Source: Ignavibacteriaceae bacterium
GTDB taxonomy: Bacteria > Bacteroidota > Ignavibacteria > Ignavibacteriales > Ignavibacteriaceae
Direction of reading: 5' to 3'
Assembly: GCA_023229425.1 (NCBI GenBank)
Contig: JALNZG010000012.1
Location: 18,449 to 82,448 of the forward strand
Length of the DNA stretch: 64,000 nt
Below, piece after piece: positions 8,076 through 16,620 of the stretch (within the stretch, counting starts at the first letter, position 1; each line of letters starts with the position of its first letter). Made by a program: the position numbers and the translations under genes. Under the pieces are notes generated by a model that worked only from the letters and a program-made list of their open reading frames with translations, was not told the origin of the DNA and ran no database searches.

Positions 8076-8945
8076 ATGATTTTAAGTATGACCGGTTACG
8101 GCAAAGCTGTTGCTGCATTCAACGGTTTTTCTTTTGAAGTAGAGTTAAAAAGCGTGAACAATAGATTCCTGGAGGTTTCGGCGAAACTACCAGGCAGTCT
8201 GTTTGCTAAAGAATTTGAGATAAAAGAACTTATCCGAACAAAAATTAAGCGGGGAAAAGTCAGTCTTTCAATTTCTGTGAAATTTGGTGCCGGACAAGAT
8301 GCGCTTTTAAATGAAGCCAAATTGTTTGAAACAGCTCAGATGTTGAAACAGATAAAGAAAACTCTAAAGATCAAAGAGAAAATTCAGATTCAGCATTTTC
8401 TTAATTTTAAGGAACTTTTTTCTCCGGATTTTCTTGAATTCTCAGATGAGCATTTCGAAGTCTTAAAAAATTGTATCTCAGAAGCTGCCGATCAATTAAT
8501 CGAAATGAGAAAAGTTGAAGGACAAACCCTCTTAAAAGATTTATTTGAAAGAGCAAAAGTTATTTCCGATACATTAGCAGAAATTGAAAAGATCCATCGA
8601 GACTCTGTTCAAGAGTATTTTCTAAAACTGCAAGAGCGAGTTCAACAGATAATCAAAGATATTCAAAACTATTCAGATCGTTTAGAATTTGAACTTGCAC
8701 TACTTACGGAAAAATCAGACATTACCGAAGAATGTGTCCGGCTTAAAAGTCATTTAAAATATTTCTCGGAAATACTTTCTGTTGGTGATGAAGCCGGAAG
8801 AAAGCTTAATTTTATTTGCCAGGAGATGCACCGGGAGGCTAATACCATAGCTTCAAAGTCGTTATCGGCTGAAATAACGCATCATTCTGTTTCCATTAGA
8901 GAAGAAGTTGAAAAAATTCGCGAACAAATTCAGAATATTGAATAG
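8076..8945 (+). CDS. yicC: YicC-family endoribonuclease
   Basis: The product starts MILSMTGYGKA, the family's diagnostic N-terminus, and ends IREQIQNIE, close to the usual YicC C-terminal EQIQN(V/I)E. At 289 residues it has normal length. The N-terminal YicC domain covers about residues 1-155 and the DUF1732 domain the last 85 or so. E. coli YicC is an RNase affecting small RNA stability. The start is ATG 8076 with GAGGTAGG upstream; the frame extends upstream only through non-homologous sequence. Its TAG stop shares a base with the GTG start of gmk, and yicC-gmk-rpoZ is a recurrent gene order. Confidence 0.95.
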   Translation: MILSMTGYGKAVAAFNGFSFEVELKSVNNRFLEVSAKLPGSLFAKEFEIKELIRTKIKRGKVSLSISVKFGAGQDALLNEAKLFETAQMLKQIKKTLKIKEKIQIQHFLNFKELFSPDFLEFSDEHFEVLKNCISEAADQLIEMRKVEGQTLLKDLFERAKVISDTLAEIEKIHRDSVQEYFLKLQERVQQIIKDIQNYSDRLEFELALLTEKSDITEECVRLKSHLKYFSEILSVGDEAGRKLNFICQEMHREANTIASKSLSAEITHHSVSIREEVEKIREQIQNIE

Positions 8946-9526
8946 TGAAGAAAAAAGTTGGAAACATCATTGTTCTTTCTGCGCCAAGTGGAACCGGTAA
9001 AACGACTATTATCAGATCCATTTTAAAAATTTTGCCGGATGTTGTCTATTCAATTTCTGCAACTACTCGTGAGAAAAGACCTAATGAGCGGGATGGAGCT
9101 GATTATTTTTTTATAGGCGAAGAAACTTTTCAACAAAAAATTAATGATCATGAATTTGTGGAATGGGAAAAAGTTTACGATTATTTCTACGGAACGCCAA
9201 AAACTTTTGTTGAAAAAGTAATTTCGGAAGAGAAATCGATTCTTTTAGAAGTTGATGTAAAAGGGGCGCTTTCAATTAAAAAAGTATATCCCGAAGCAAT
9301 AATGATCTATCTTCTTCCACCAAGTTTGGAAGAATTGGAAAAACGGCTACGGGAAAGAAAAACGGAAAGTGAAATAGATTTTCAGAAAAGAATTGAGAGG
9401 GCAAAAATGGAATTGAGTCTTAAGGATAAATTTGACTATTTTATAACCAATAATAATTTAAATACAGCTATTTCAGAATTAAAAGAACTGATAGAAAAAA
9501 TAACAAAAGAGGAGATGACCAAATGA
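8945..9526 (+). CDS. gmk: guanylate kinase
   Basis: Gmk converts GMP to GDP with ATP. The 193-residue protein has the P-loop APSGTGKT at residues 13-20, the GMP-binding segment SATTREKRPNERDGADYFF and the YGTPK motif. It starts at GTG 8945, overlapping the yicC stop by one base, and overlaps rpoZ by four bases (ATGA), so the three genes form a tightly coupled unit. Confidence 0.97.
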   Translation: MKKKVGNIIVLSAPSGTGKTTIIRSILKILPDVVYSISATTREKRPNERDGADYFFIGEETFQQKINDHEFVEWEKVYDYFYGTPKTFVEKVISEEKSILLEVDVKGALSIKKVYPEAIMIYLLPPSLEELEKRLRERKTESEIDFQKRIERAKMELSLKDKFDYFITNNNLNTAISELKELIEKITKEEMTK

Positions 9527-9828
9527 GTGTAACCCCTATAGATTTACGAATAATTGATAAACGCGTTGCGAATGTTTATGAAGGAATAATTGTTGCCGGT
9601 AAAAAAGCCCGCGCAATTAACGATGACCGTAAAATTGAATTCAATGCCCTACTGGCAACCGTTCCCACAACCAGTATAAGCGCTGACGATGATAGCGAAG
9701 ATTTTGATAATCCTGCACAGCTTAATTTATCGTTGAAATTTGAAAAAAGAAAAAAACCGCATATTGAAGCCTTGAATGAACTGCTTGACGGGAATATTGA
9801 ATTCGATTTAAGGAATAAAACTATATAG
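9523..9828 (+). CDS. rpoZ: RNA polymerase omega subunit
   Basis: This 101-residue protein contains the omega/RPB6-type helix pattern DKRVANVYEGIIVAGKKARAI near the N-terminus. The position directly after gmk, with a four-base overlap, is the classic location of rpoZ. Omega helps RNA polymerase assembly and ppGpp response. The middle (residues 50-70) is acidic and low-complexity, and the C-terminal half is not conserved, as expected for this fast-evolving subunit. Confidence 0.85.
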   Translation: MSVTPIDLRIIDKRVANVYEGIIVAGKKARAINDDRKIEFNALLATVPTTSISADDDSEDFDNPAQLNLSLKFEKRKKPHIEALNELLDGNIEFDLRNKTI

Positions 9829-9850
9829 TTCTAAATTGCGACGAGTCGCA

Positions 9851-9905
9851 AGGTAAAGTAAAAAGTGGAAAGAAAGAACTCGTTGCTTTCAACTTTTTTA
9901 CTTTA
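9851..9905. repeat. heptad-phased hairpin array after rpoZ
   Basis: AGGTAAA-GTAAAAA-GTGGAAA (from 9851) is a degenerate seven-base tandem. An inverted arm at 9886-9904 (CTTTCAACTTTTTTACTTT) is nearly its reverse complement, making a hairpin. Confidence 0.65.
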
Positions 9906-9933
9906 TATTTTTTTTGACAAAACTTCATCTGAA

Positions 9934-10692
9934 ATGACATCGGCAAAACAAAAAATAATAGAATCATTACTTGTGCAAAAAGAATTGTATGGTGATGAAC
10001 TTTTCCGTAAAACAATTTTAACTGAGCCTGACCTGAACGTGGGAAAAGACTTTCCAAACAAAGTTGAAAAGAAAATTTCTCCTTCCCTCAAAAAGATTGA
10101 ATCGCTTTCCGTTTCAAACTCATCGTTTGGAACAGATTCCACTGAAAAACTCACACAGTATTATAAAGAAATTTGTGAATGCTTGGAATGTCCTTTAGGT
10201 AAAACCCGTAACAAATTTGTTTTCGGTGTCGGTGATCCAAATGCTAAAGTAATGCTCGTAGGCGAAGGTCCAGGTGCAGATGAGGATGAACAGGGAATCC
10301 CTTTTGTGGGAAGAGCAGGACAATTACTCACAAAAATTTTAGAAGCGATCTCATTTAAGCGGGAAGAAGTTTACATCGCAAATATTGTTAAATGCAGACC
10401 GCCGGGGAACAGAACTCCCAACCCGGTAGAAATTGAGACTTGCATTCCCTATCTTCACAAGCAAATTGAAATTATTCAACCAAAACTTATTCTCTGTTTG
10501 GGAACAACGGCAGCCGTTAGTCTTCTTAAACGAAAAGAATCACTCGGTGCAATGCGTAATAAAGTCCATCAAGTAGGTGAGATTAAAGTTGTAGTTACCT
10601 ATCATCCGGCAGCATTGTTGCGAAATCCGAATTGGAAAAAAGACTGCTGGGCAGATGTACAATTTTTCAGGAAATTATATGATGAAATGTAA
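9934..10692 (+). CDS. uracil-DNA glycosylase, family 4 (Fe-S)
   Basis: The 252-residue product has the family 4 UDG motifs GEGPGADEDEQG, PFVGRAGQLL and YHPAALLRNP, and the cysteines of an iron-sulfur cluster (Cys83 and Cys86 in CLECPLG, then KCRPPGNRTPNP followed by ETC). Family 4 enzymes remove uracil from deaminated DNA. I prefer ATG 9934 as start: the upstream part of the frame, back to GTG 9865, reads through the heptad-repeat hairpin. The N-terminal 70 residues before the first cysteine are not conserved. dnaB lies downstream across another heptad hairpin. Confidence 0.93.
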   Translation: MTSAKQKIIESLLVQKELYGDELFRKTILTEPDLNVGKDFPNKVEKKISPSLKKIESLSVSNSSFGTDSTEKLTQYYKEICECLECPLGKTRNKFVFGVGDPNAKVMLVGEGPGADEDEQGIPFVGRAGQLLTKILEAISFKREEVYIANIVKCRPPGNRTPNPVEIETCIPYLHKQIEIIQPKLILCLGTTAAVSLLKRKESLGAMRNKVHQVGEIKVVVTYHPAALLRNPNWKKDCWADVQFFRKLYDEM

Positions 10693-10694
10693 AA

Positions 10695-10776
10695 TAAAAA
10701 GTAAAAAGTAAAAAGTTGAAAGTAGAGTATGAATAAATGCTACTTTCCACTTGTTACTTTTCACTTACTACTTGTA
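10695..10776. repeat. heptad-phased inverted array between UDG and dnaB
   Basis: The left arm from 10695 reads TAAAAAG three times, then TTGAAAG. The right arm from 10740 reads CTACTTT-CCACTTG-TTACTTT-TCACTTA-CTACTTG, complementary in type. The array starts three bases after the UDG stop codon. Confidence 0.75.
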
Positions 10777-10784
10777 AAAAGTTT

Positions 10785-12221
10785 ATGGCAAAAAAAAATA
10801 CACAAAATACCGAACTGCTTCAAAGAATTCCTTCTGATGTAAAACCACCAGCAGCGCCTGAAATAGAAATGGCTGTTCTTGGCGCAATGCTTATTGAAAA
10901 AGAGGCTGTGCCTAAAGCAATAGAACTGCTTAATCCCACAAGTTTTTATTTAAAAGAACACCGTTTGATCTTTGAAGCTATGCTCGATCTGTTCAACGCT
11001 GATGAGCCGATTGATACCGTAACGCTGTATCAAGAATTAAAACGGCGGGGCACTGCGGAACAAACCGGTGGAGTGGTTTATCTTAGTAAACTTTCGCAGA
11101 ATATTTCTTCGGCGGCTAATGTTGAGTATCATGCAAAAATAATTTTAGAAAAATCAATACTCAGAAAACTTATTACTACTTCGCACGATATTGCCAGGGA
11201 AGCATATGACGGAACGGAAGATGCTTTCAATATTTTAGATAATGCCGAACGAAAAATATTTGAAATTACGGAAGAGCATCTTAAAAAATCCTATCAAGAT
11301 ATGGATCAGGCGGTGCGCGATGCCCTTGAATATATTGATGCAATTCATTCAAAAGATTATAAAAACATTGCAGTGCCAACAGGATTTATGGACATGGACG
11401 ATATGTTGGGCGGATTTCAGAAATCCGATTTAATTATTATCGCCGCCAGGCCTTCTATGGGAAAAACGGCACTCGCACTTTCACTTGCACGCAATGCGGC
11501 AATTGATCATAAAGTTCCGGTTGTTTTTTTCAGTTTGGAAATGGCGACTGTTCAGCTTATCATCCGTTTACTTTGTGCAGAAGGGAAAATTGATGCACAG
11601 CGTTTGCGAACAGGAAAATTTTCTTCAAAAGAAGAAGGAGATAAACTGCGGAGAGCTTCAGCTAAATTGATGAGCGCACCAATATATATTGATGATACAC
11701 CGGCTCAAACAATTTTGGAAATTCGTGCAAAGGCAAGACGCTTAGTCTCCGAGAAGAAAGTCGGGATGGTCGTTATAGATTATTTGCAGCTCATCCAGGG
11801 ACCACCGCGTGCAGAAAGCAGGGAAAGAGAAATTGCACATATCTCACGCTCACTTAAAGCATTGGCGAAGGAATTAAAAATTCCCGTTATTGCTCTTGCA
11901 CAGTTAAACCGCGCGGTTGAATCGAGAACAGACAAACGTCCGCAGCTTTCTGATTTACGTGAGTCCGGTTCTATTGAACAAGATGCCGACGTAGTGATGT
12001 TTATCCACCGCCCGGAACGGTATGCACAACAGGACAGTAAAGATTATGCGGATGTTGAAGGACTTGCAGAAATAATTATTGCAAAACAAAGAAACGGTCC
12101 AACCGGCGAAGTGAAACTAACCTTCTTAAAAGAATTTACCCGCTTTGAAAGTAATTTAGCTTTTAGACCGGATCCAAATTTAACCTATAATCAACAGCCG
12201 ACAGAGGAATTTCCAATATGA
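10785..12221 (+). CDS. dnaB: replicative DNA helicase DnaB
   Basis: The 478-residue protein has the DnaB N-terminal domain (EIEMAVLGAMLIEKEAV, residues 24-130) and a RecA-like helicase domain with Walker A ARPSMGKTAL (GKT at 226-228), Walker B VVIDYLQLI and the ESGSIEQDADVVMFIHR segment. It unwinds DNA at the replication fork. The start is ATG 10785 (MAKKNTQ); the frame continues 5' to 10737 only through the repeat array. It ends with a four-base ATGA overlap with the DUF1460 gene. Confidence 0.97.
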   Translation: MAKKNTQNTELLQRIPSDVKPPAAPEIEMAVLGAMLIEKEAVPKAIELLNPTSFYLKEHRLIFEAMLDLFNADEPIDTVTLYQELKRRGTAEQTGGVVYLSKLSQNISSAANVEYHAKIILEKSILRKLITTSHDIAREAYDGTEDAFNILDNAERKIFEITEEHLKKSYQDMDQAVRDALEYIDAIHSKDYKNIAVPTGFMDMDDMLGGFQKSDLIIIAARPSMGKTALALSLARNAAIDHKVPVVFFSLEMATVQLIIRLLCAEGKIDAQRLRTGKFSSKEEGDKLRRASAKLMSAPIYIDDTPAQTILEIRAKARRLVSEKKVGMVVIDYLQLIQGPPRAESREREIAHISRSLKALAKELKIPVIALAQLNRAVESRTDKRPQLSDLRESGSIEQDADVVMFIHRPERYAQQDSKDYADVEGLAEIIIAKQRNGPTGEVKLTFLKEFTRFESNLAFRPDPNLTYNQQPTEEFPI

Positions 12222-13066
12222 AAACTCTTATCATTGTGCTATTTGCTTTTGTTTTTACACATGCACAGATTGCTACTGAAGAAGATAAACAAATCTGTAA
12301 ATCAAAATTTGATTTAGCAGTTAGCGACAGCCTTTCTTCAAAACCGATTGGCGATGTGATTACCGCGATCGGTAAAAGTTTTCTTGGATTAAATTATGAA
12401 GCATTCACCCTTGAGAAGGGTGAAACAGAAACGCTTGTTGTTCATTTAACAGGATTGGATTGTACAACATTTTTAGAAAATTGCGTTGTCTTCTCGCGCT
12501 GTATTAAAAAGGGGAAAACCTCTTTTGAAGATTACACTAAAGAATTAGAGTTCGTCCGTTACCGCGATGGAAAAATGGGAGAGTATCCTTCACGTCTCCA
12601 TTATTTTTCCGACTGGATTTTTAACAACACAAAGAAAAATATTGTTGAAGATGTTACGAAATCTATCGGTGGCGAACCGATTAAGTTTAAAGTCGGTTAC
12701 ATGACAAAGCACCCGAAATCATACCGCCAATTGAAGGAAAATGAAAAATTTGTTGCGGTAGTTGCTAAACAGGAAAAAGAGATCAACAAAAGAACATATT
12801 TCTACATTCCGAAAGAAAAAGTTGATGCGGTTGAATCCAAAATTCATAATGGGGATTTGATTGCGATTACCACTAATTTGGAAGGCTTGGATATTGGTCA
12901 TGTTGGCATTGCGTTAAAAATGGATGACGGAAGAATTCATTTTATGCATGCGCCGTTGGTTGGATCAAAAGTACAAATTTCAGAATTACCGCTCGGTGGA
13001 TATTTAGCGAAAATTAAAAAGCATACCGGGATAATTGTTCTTCGTCCGCAAGAACCCACAAAATAA
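12218..13066 (+). CDS. DUF1460 (papain-fold, NlpC/P60-like) secreted protein
   Basis: The 282-residue protein has a signal peptide (FVFTHAQ, about 17 residues) and matches the DUF1460 family, whose members are described as N-acetylmuramoyl-L-alanine amidase-like peptidoglycan hydrolases. The expected nucleophile is Cys82 in GLDCTTFLEN, and the catalytic His is His228 in LDIGHVGIA, followed by FMHAPLVG. It overlaps dnaB by four bases, so it is co-transcribed with it despite a different function. A periplasmic cell-wall role is likely; the exact bond cleaved is not evident. Confidence 0.85.
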   Translation: MKTLIIVLFAFVFTHAQIATEEDKQICKSKFDLAVSDSLSSKPIGDVITAIGKSFLGLNYEAFTLEKGETETLVVHLTGLDCTTFLENCVVFSRCIKKGKTSFEDYTKELEFVRYRDGKMGEYPSRLHYFSDWIFNNTKKNIVEDVTKSIGGEPIKFKVGYMTKHPKSYRQLKENEKFVAVVAKQEKEINKRTYFYIPKEKVDAVESKIHNGDLIAITTNLEGLDIGHVGIALKMDDGRIHFMHAPLVGSKVQISELPLGGYLAKIKKHTGIIVLRPQEPTK

Positions 13067-13105
13067 TTAGGAATTACGAATTAGGAATTAGGAAATGGGG
13101 TACGA
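13064..13105 (+). repeat. heptad array starting at the DUF1460 stop codon
   Basis: TAATTAG-GAATTAC-GAATTAG-GAATTAG-GAAATGG-GGTACGA is a seven-base phased array whose first three bases are the TAA stop of the preceding gene. Confidence 0.75.
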
Positions 13106-13211
13106 AATATTTGTTTTGCATTTATTTTTAGTTGGGTTATTTTGCAATTGCAAATAGGGAGTTATTGGTTGGGAGGTACTACGGAGCGAAAATTATTTAA
13201 ACATAGAAATT

Positions 13212-13307
13212 ATGAAACGGACAAAGGCGTTTATAGCTTTACACGGTAATGGGAAGCGAGAAAGTTTTACAGAAACTATTAAAAAGCATGAAAGAGAAGA
13301 TAGGTAA
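13212..13307 (+). CDS. possible 31-residue peptide or gene remnant
   Basis: An ATG-to-TAA frame encodes a basic peptide (MKRTKAFIALHGNGKRESFT and 11 more residues) in the 260-base gap before the accessory region. There is no clear ribosome-binding site and I do not recognise it. It may be a remnant of a gene lost when the accessory module was acquired. The rest of the gap shows nothing beyond the heptad array. Confidence 0.2.
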   Translation: MKRTKAFIALHGNGKRESFTETIKKHEREDR

Positions 13308-13327
13308 TATTTAAAATTTAAAATGAT

Positions 13328-14782
13328 TTATTCAAAAGCTTTCGTTAATACTTCAATTCTTCGTTCATAATATTGTCTGAGATCGGAAGGGGACGTTAAC
13401 ATGACTGATTCTGATACTAAAATGTCAACCAAATATTTAATTTCATCATCAATTTTTATAGAATATTTTTTGTATAAAGAATGTTCTCGATTGACATAAA
13501 TTGTATTATTATAAAAATAAGAAGGTGGACCTGTTTCGCCCTCATCAACAAAACCGAAATTAAATCCTAAATCAGTTTTTATATTTTTTAAAGCTTTGTT
13601 CTGAGTGACAGGATTGATATGAATAATATTGTATTCACCTCTTTTTGCTTTGTTACTATTAGGAGTCTTTTCAATTTTAGAAGTTTTTTCTTGCCAAACT
13701 GAGCCTTCAACATTTTCTTCTTCAACTTTGCCGGTATGACCTTTCGAAACAGTAATTTTCATTTCCTTTAAATAATCAGGCAGTTTTAAAAATGCTTTTT
13801 TGAGAATTTCTGAAGCTTTTGAAATAGCCTTGCGATTTTGTGCGATCTTCTTTTCATCCTCCTCACTTTTTAGTAGACCAACAATTTTTTTAACTTCTTC
13901 CCTCATCGCTTTAAAAAAAGCTCGATATGCTGGACTAGTTATAATAAAATTATCTCGATTTGCCGTAAACTCAAGAAAATCAGCATTTATTCTGCCGGTA
14001 ATTTTTCTTGTACCATGACCATAATCTTCAAAACCAAAAAGATTACGCGTAATCATCACATCTTTTACGCAACAGATTATTCCAATTTCTTTAAATGGAA
14101 GAGGTTTATCAGATAAAATTATTTGACCATTAATATCTCCGAATTCCGTTAAAATACTAATTGGAAATTTTTTCCCGTCAATAAATAAGGGTTCAATTTT
14201 TTTCTTATTTATAAAAACTTCAAAATGTTTAGCGTCCAAAGGGACACTAATCCTTAATCTTTCAACAACTTCATTAGGGGTAAAATTATGCTCGACATCA
14301 TGTAATATAATAGTTGTTCCATCACTTTCCCCTTCAATCGGTTCAATAAGGAAGTAGGGTATTTCCCAATTATTAGAAGATTGCGTCCATTCATTTTGAT
14401 CAAAGACAACCTTGGCTTTAAAACCTTCTTTTTGAGTAATTAATTCAAATTTATTTGTTGCACCAAATGAACTAAATTTTCCAATTCCGATTTCGCCAAT
14501 AAATTTTCTTTTATAAATCTTGCTTAATTTGTTTTGTTTCTTTAACTGTGATCCAATTTTAAAATAATTAGTAAGATCCTTTAGATCCATACCTAGACCA
14601 TTATCCGAGACAATTATTTTATCTTTGGTTAGTTCAATATTTACTTTACTAGCATCTGCATCGTAAGAATTATTTACCAACTCTCTTATTAGATTGACAC
14701 TCTCGCTATACATTTTTCTACCGAGTGTTAAAATATGGCTCTTATCGAAAGTTACAAGTATGGAATTGTTGTTTGTGCTCAT
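13328..14782 (-). CDS. GHKL ATPase (Hsp90/MutL/MORC-like) paired with an atypical sigma factor
   Basis: The 484-residue protein has an N-terminal GHKL ATPase domain. Motif N is ELVNNSYDADA with the catalytic-type Glu34 and Mg-binding Asn38; motif G1 is DNGLGM (60-65); the glycine-rich lid is GEIGIGKFSSFG (96-107); a DGTTIIL strand follows near 154-160. A transducer-like domain follows to about 270. A Lys/Glu-rich helical region (about 280-380) leads to a C-terminal domain (about 395-484) I cannot place. It resembles Hsp90, MutL and MORC more than histidine kinases. The gene starts four bases after the stop of the upstream sigma-like gene, so the two form one operon. Confidence 0.85.
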   Translation of the reverse strand: MSTNNNSILVTFDKSHILTLGRKMYSESVNLIRELVNNSYDADASKVNIELTKDKIIVSDNGLGMDLKDLTNYFKIGSQLKKQNKLSKIYKRKFIGEIGIGKFSSFGATNKFELITQKEGFKAKVVFDQNEWTQSSNNWEIPYFLIEPIEGESDGTTIILHDVEHNFTPNEVVERLRISVPLDAKHFEVFINKKKIEPLFIDGKKFPISILTEFGDINGQIILSDKPLPFKEIGIICCVKDVMITRNLFGFEDYGHGTRKITGRINADFLEFTANRDNFIITSPAYRAFFKAMREEVKKIVGLLKSEEDEKKIAQNRKAISKASEILKKAFLKLPDYLKEMKITVSKGHTGKVEEENVEGSVWQEKTSKIEKTPNSNKAKRGEYNIIHINPVTQNKALKNIKTDLGFNFGFVDEGETGPPSYFYNNTIYVNREHSLYKKYSIKIDDEIKYLVDILVSESVMLTSPSDLRQYYERRIEVLTKAFE

Positions 14783-14786
14783 TTTA

Positions 14787-16229
14787 TCAGTCTTCTTGTA
14801 AATAGTAATACGTGTTTTCTAATGTTTTAATAATTCTTTCGTCTTTTTTTAGGATTTTTTGAATTATCTTTTCCTCATTGGATGTGAACTGCTTCCGATT
14901 ATTATGAATAGTTAATTTAGACAACAAATAATTTAATCCAATTGGTGTTTGCTGTTGTTTTAAAATTGAAATAATATTTTCAAGATATTTTTTGCGATCC
15001 ATACGTTCGATTGAGTTTGAGATATCATCTTCAAAATATCCCCATTCTTTTAATGCAAAGAGACCTTTTTTAATAGCAATAACATCAGGAGTTGTGGATA
15101 TAGAATACTGAATTATACTATCACTTATTTCAGGATATAACTCCCAAATCATATATTTAATATCGTCAGCCTTTACAGGTTTCCTGTTTTTAATTAAAAC
15201 GTCTTTGATTATCCGACGACATTCTGCTGATTGATTATCTAAATGGGGATAAGCCGTCACTCTTCTATAAGGCTTAACAAAATTATTCAAAACATCTAAA
15301 GCATAACCATCATCTTCAAATAAAGTATTTAAATAATATGATTTTTCTTTTGAAGAAGATATTTTGTCTTTATTCTGCGACACCATATAACATTTTAAAA
15401 TATTTGAACGGGAAGGAACGCGCATACGGCGTATCGCTTGTTCACGAATCTGGCGAATTCTTTCTCTTGTAAAATTAAATCGTTCTCCAATTTCTTCTAA
15501 TGTCATAGAGTTATCTTTGTTTAAACCAAAATATAATTTAATGATTTCTGCTTCTCTTTCCGTAAGAGTATAAAGTGAACGCTCTATTTCAGTTTTTAAA
15601 GAATCATCAATCAAAGTATAATCAGGATCTTTATCTTGACTAATTAGTTCATTATCCATATCTATATCAATACGATAAACAAAAGTATCAAACCGGTTGG
15701 AATAAGTATCATCAAAAAAACCGAAAACAAATCTGGAATGTTCAGTTAACTGTTCTAATTCGCGGACTAGTTTATTTATATCGGTAAGATCATCTAAAAC
15801 ACTCTTACTATTATTAATGTGCTCTCTAATTATATCGATTTCTGCAATCACATTTATCGGATACCTAATATTTAAAGAATATGATTTTACATAATTATCA
15901 AGGTGTCTATAAATATTATGGTGAAGATAACTTTTCAGATTATTAACGGTAGTACAATTTGTAAGTGCATTAAGACAAGCTAAATTCGCTTCTTGAATCA
16001 AATCAGTAATTTCCATCTGACAAGGATAGATGTATAGTACTTCTTCAAAAACAATATATTGAGTACTAAAAAACAATTTCTCAAACGAACAAGTATCCCC
16101 TTGAATCATATCGGTAATGAGTTTTCTTTCTTCTTCGGCAGTTAATCTTTGCTCATATTTTTTAATATCTTTAAGATAACTAGCTATAAATTTATTTAAG
16201 CCAAATGAAGGTTTTAAACAAGTTGACAT
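14787..16229 (-). CDS. atypical sigma-70 factor with C-terminal winged-helix-like domains
   Basis: The 480-residue protein keeps a clear sigma region 4 (residues 216-271: LTEREAEIIKLYFGL, TLEEIGERFNFTRERIRQI, EQAIRRMR). Region 2 (about 50-125) is only partly recognisable: DLIQEANLACLNAL is followed by LKSYLHHNIYRHLDNYV instead of the usual aromatic -10 melting motif. After region 4, residues 336-397 resemble a HARE-type winged helix (IKDVLIKNRKPVKADDI ... KKGLFALKEWGY), and 413-478 may be a second one. The gene is first in a two-gene operon with a GHKL ATPase. It is not the housekeeping sigma factor. Its targets are unknown; the ATPase may control it. Confidence 0.8.
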   Translation of the reverse strand: MSTCLKPSFGLNKFIASYLKDIKKYEQRLTAEEERKLITDMIQGDTCSFEKLFFSTQYIVFEEVLYIYPCQMEITDLIQEANLACLNALTNCTTVNNLKSYLHHNIYRHLDNYVKSYSLNIRYPINVIAEIDIIREHINNSKSVLDDLTDINKLVRELEQLTEHSRFVFGFFDDTYSNRFDTFVYRIDIDMDNELISQDKDPDYTLIDDSLKTEIERSLYTLTEREAEIIKLYFGLNKDNSMTLEEIGERFNFTRERIRQIREQAIRRMRVPSRSNILKCYMVSQNKDKISSSKEKSYYLNTLFEDDGYALDVLNNFVKPYRRVTAYPHLDNQSAECRRIIKDVLIKNRKPVKADDIKYMIWELYPEISDSIIQYSISTTPDVIAIKKGLFALKEWGYFEDDISNSIERMDRKKYLENIISILKQQQTPIGLNYLLSKLTIHNNRKQFTSNEEKIIQKILKKDERIIKTLENTYYYLQED

Positions 16230-16454
16230 TATTTCATTAGATTTATTTTATTATTTAACGCTACATATTAATAACTAACCCCATGCAAATAAAATACCTG
16301 AACAAATTAAAAATCTAAATATTATAAACCAACAAGGAATTTTATTAAAGGGAACAATACTGCGCTAACTATTTTTAACGACAATGAAAAATAACTGTTC
16401 CATTGAATAAATCAAATATTAAATTAGTTTAATTAAAGAACTGTTGGAAATCTC
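16230..16454. other. divergent intergenic region between sigma operon and toxin-antitoxin genes
   Basis: This AT-rich gap holds the presumed promoter of the sigma/ATPase operon on the minus strand. Its one marked structure is an interrupted inverted repeat at 16351-16401; the dispersed GCTCC element follows from 16455. No gene was seen. Confidence 0.5.
16351..16401. promoter_or_regulatory. interrupted inverted repeat upstream of sigma operon
   Basis: GGAACA (16351-16356) and TGTTCC (16396-16401) enclose a second pair, AACTATTTTT (16367-16376) and AAAAATAACT (16387-16396, one base shared). It could be an operator for the sigma gene starting at 16229, but it lies about 120 bases away, so this is a weak call. 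Confidence 0.3.
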
Positions 16455-16571
16455 GGAGGTTTGTAAAAAAATATTTGTTTGAATGGGTTGTATAAACAGC
16501 CCGCTCCGATGGAGCTAAAATAATTACTCTCCCTAAAATGCTACAAGCAGTAAGCTCCTACGGTGCTACAA
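16455..16571 (+). repeat. dispersed GCTCC element, copy A
   Basis: It starts GGAGGTTTGTAAAAAAATAT, then runs through AAACAGCCCGCTCCGATGGA to a second palindrome, TAAGCTCCTACGGTGC. Copies B and C lie at 17264 and 22534. Each carries two small hairpins (GCTCC-GATG-GAGC and GCTCC-TAC-GGAGC type). Confidence 0.75.
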
Positions 16572-16620
16572 AGCATCAAATATCTTTTGAATGTTGTTCA
16601 CTAATTAGTTATCTTGCCCC

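Noticed and set aside
15431..16229. Housekeeping sigma factor RpoD
   Set aside because: Region 2 is degenerate, region 1.1 is absent and a long tail follows region 4, so it is not the primary sigma factor.
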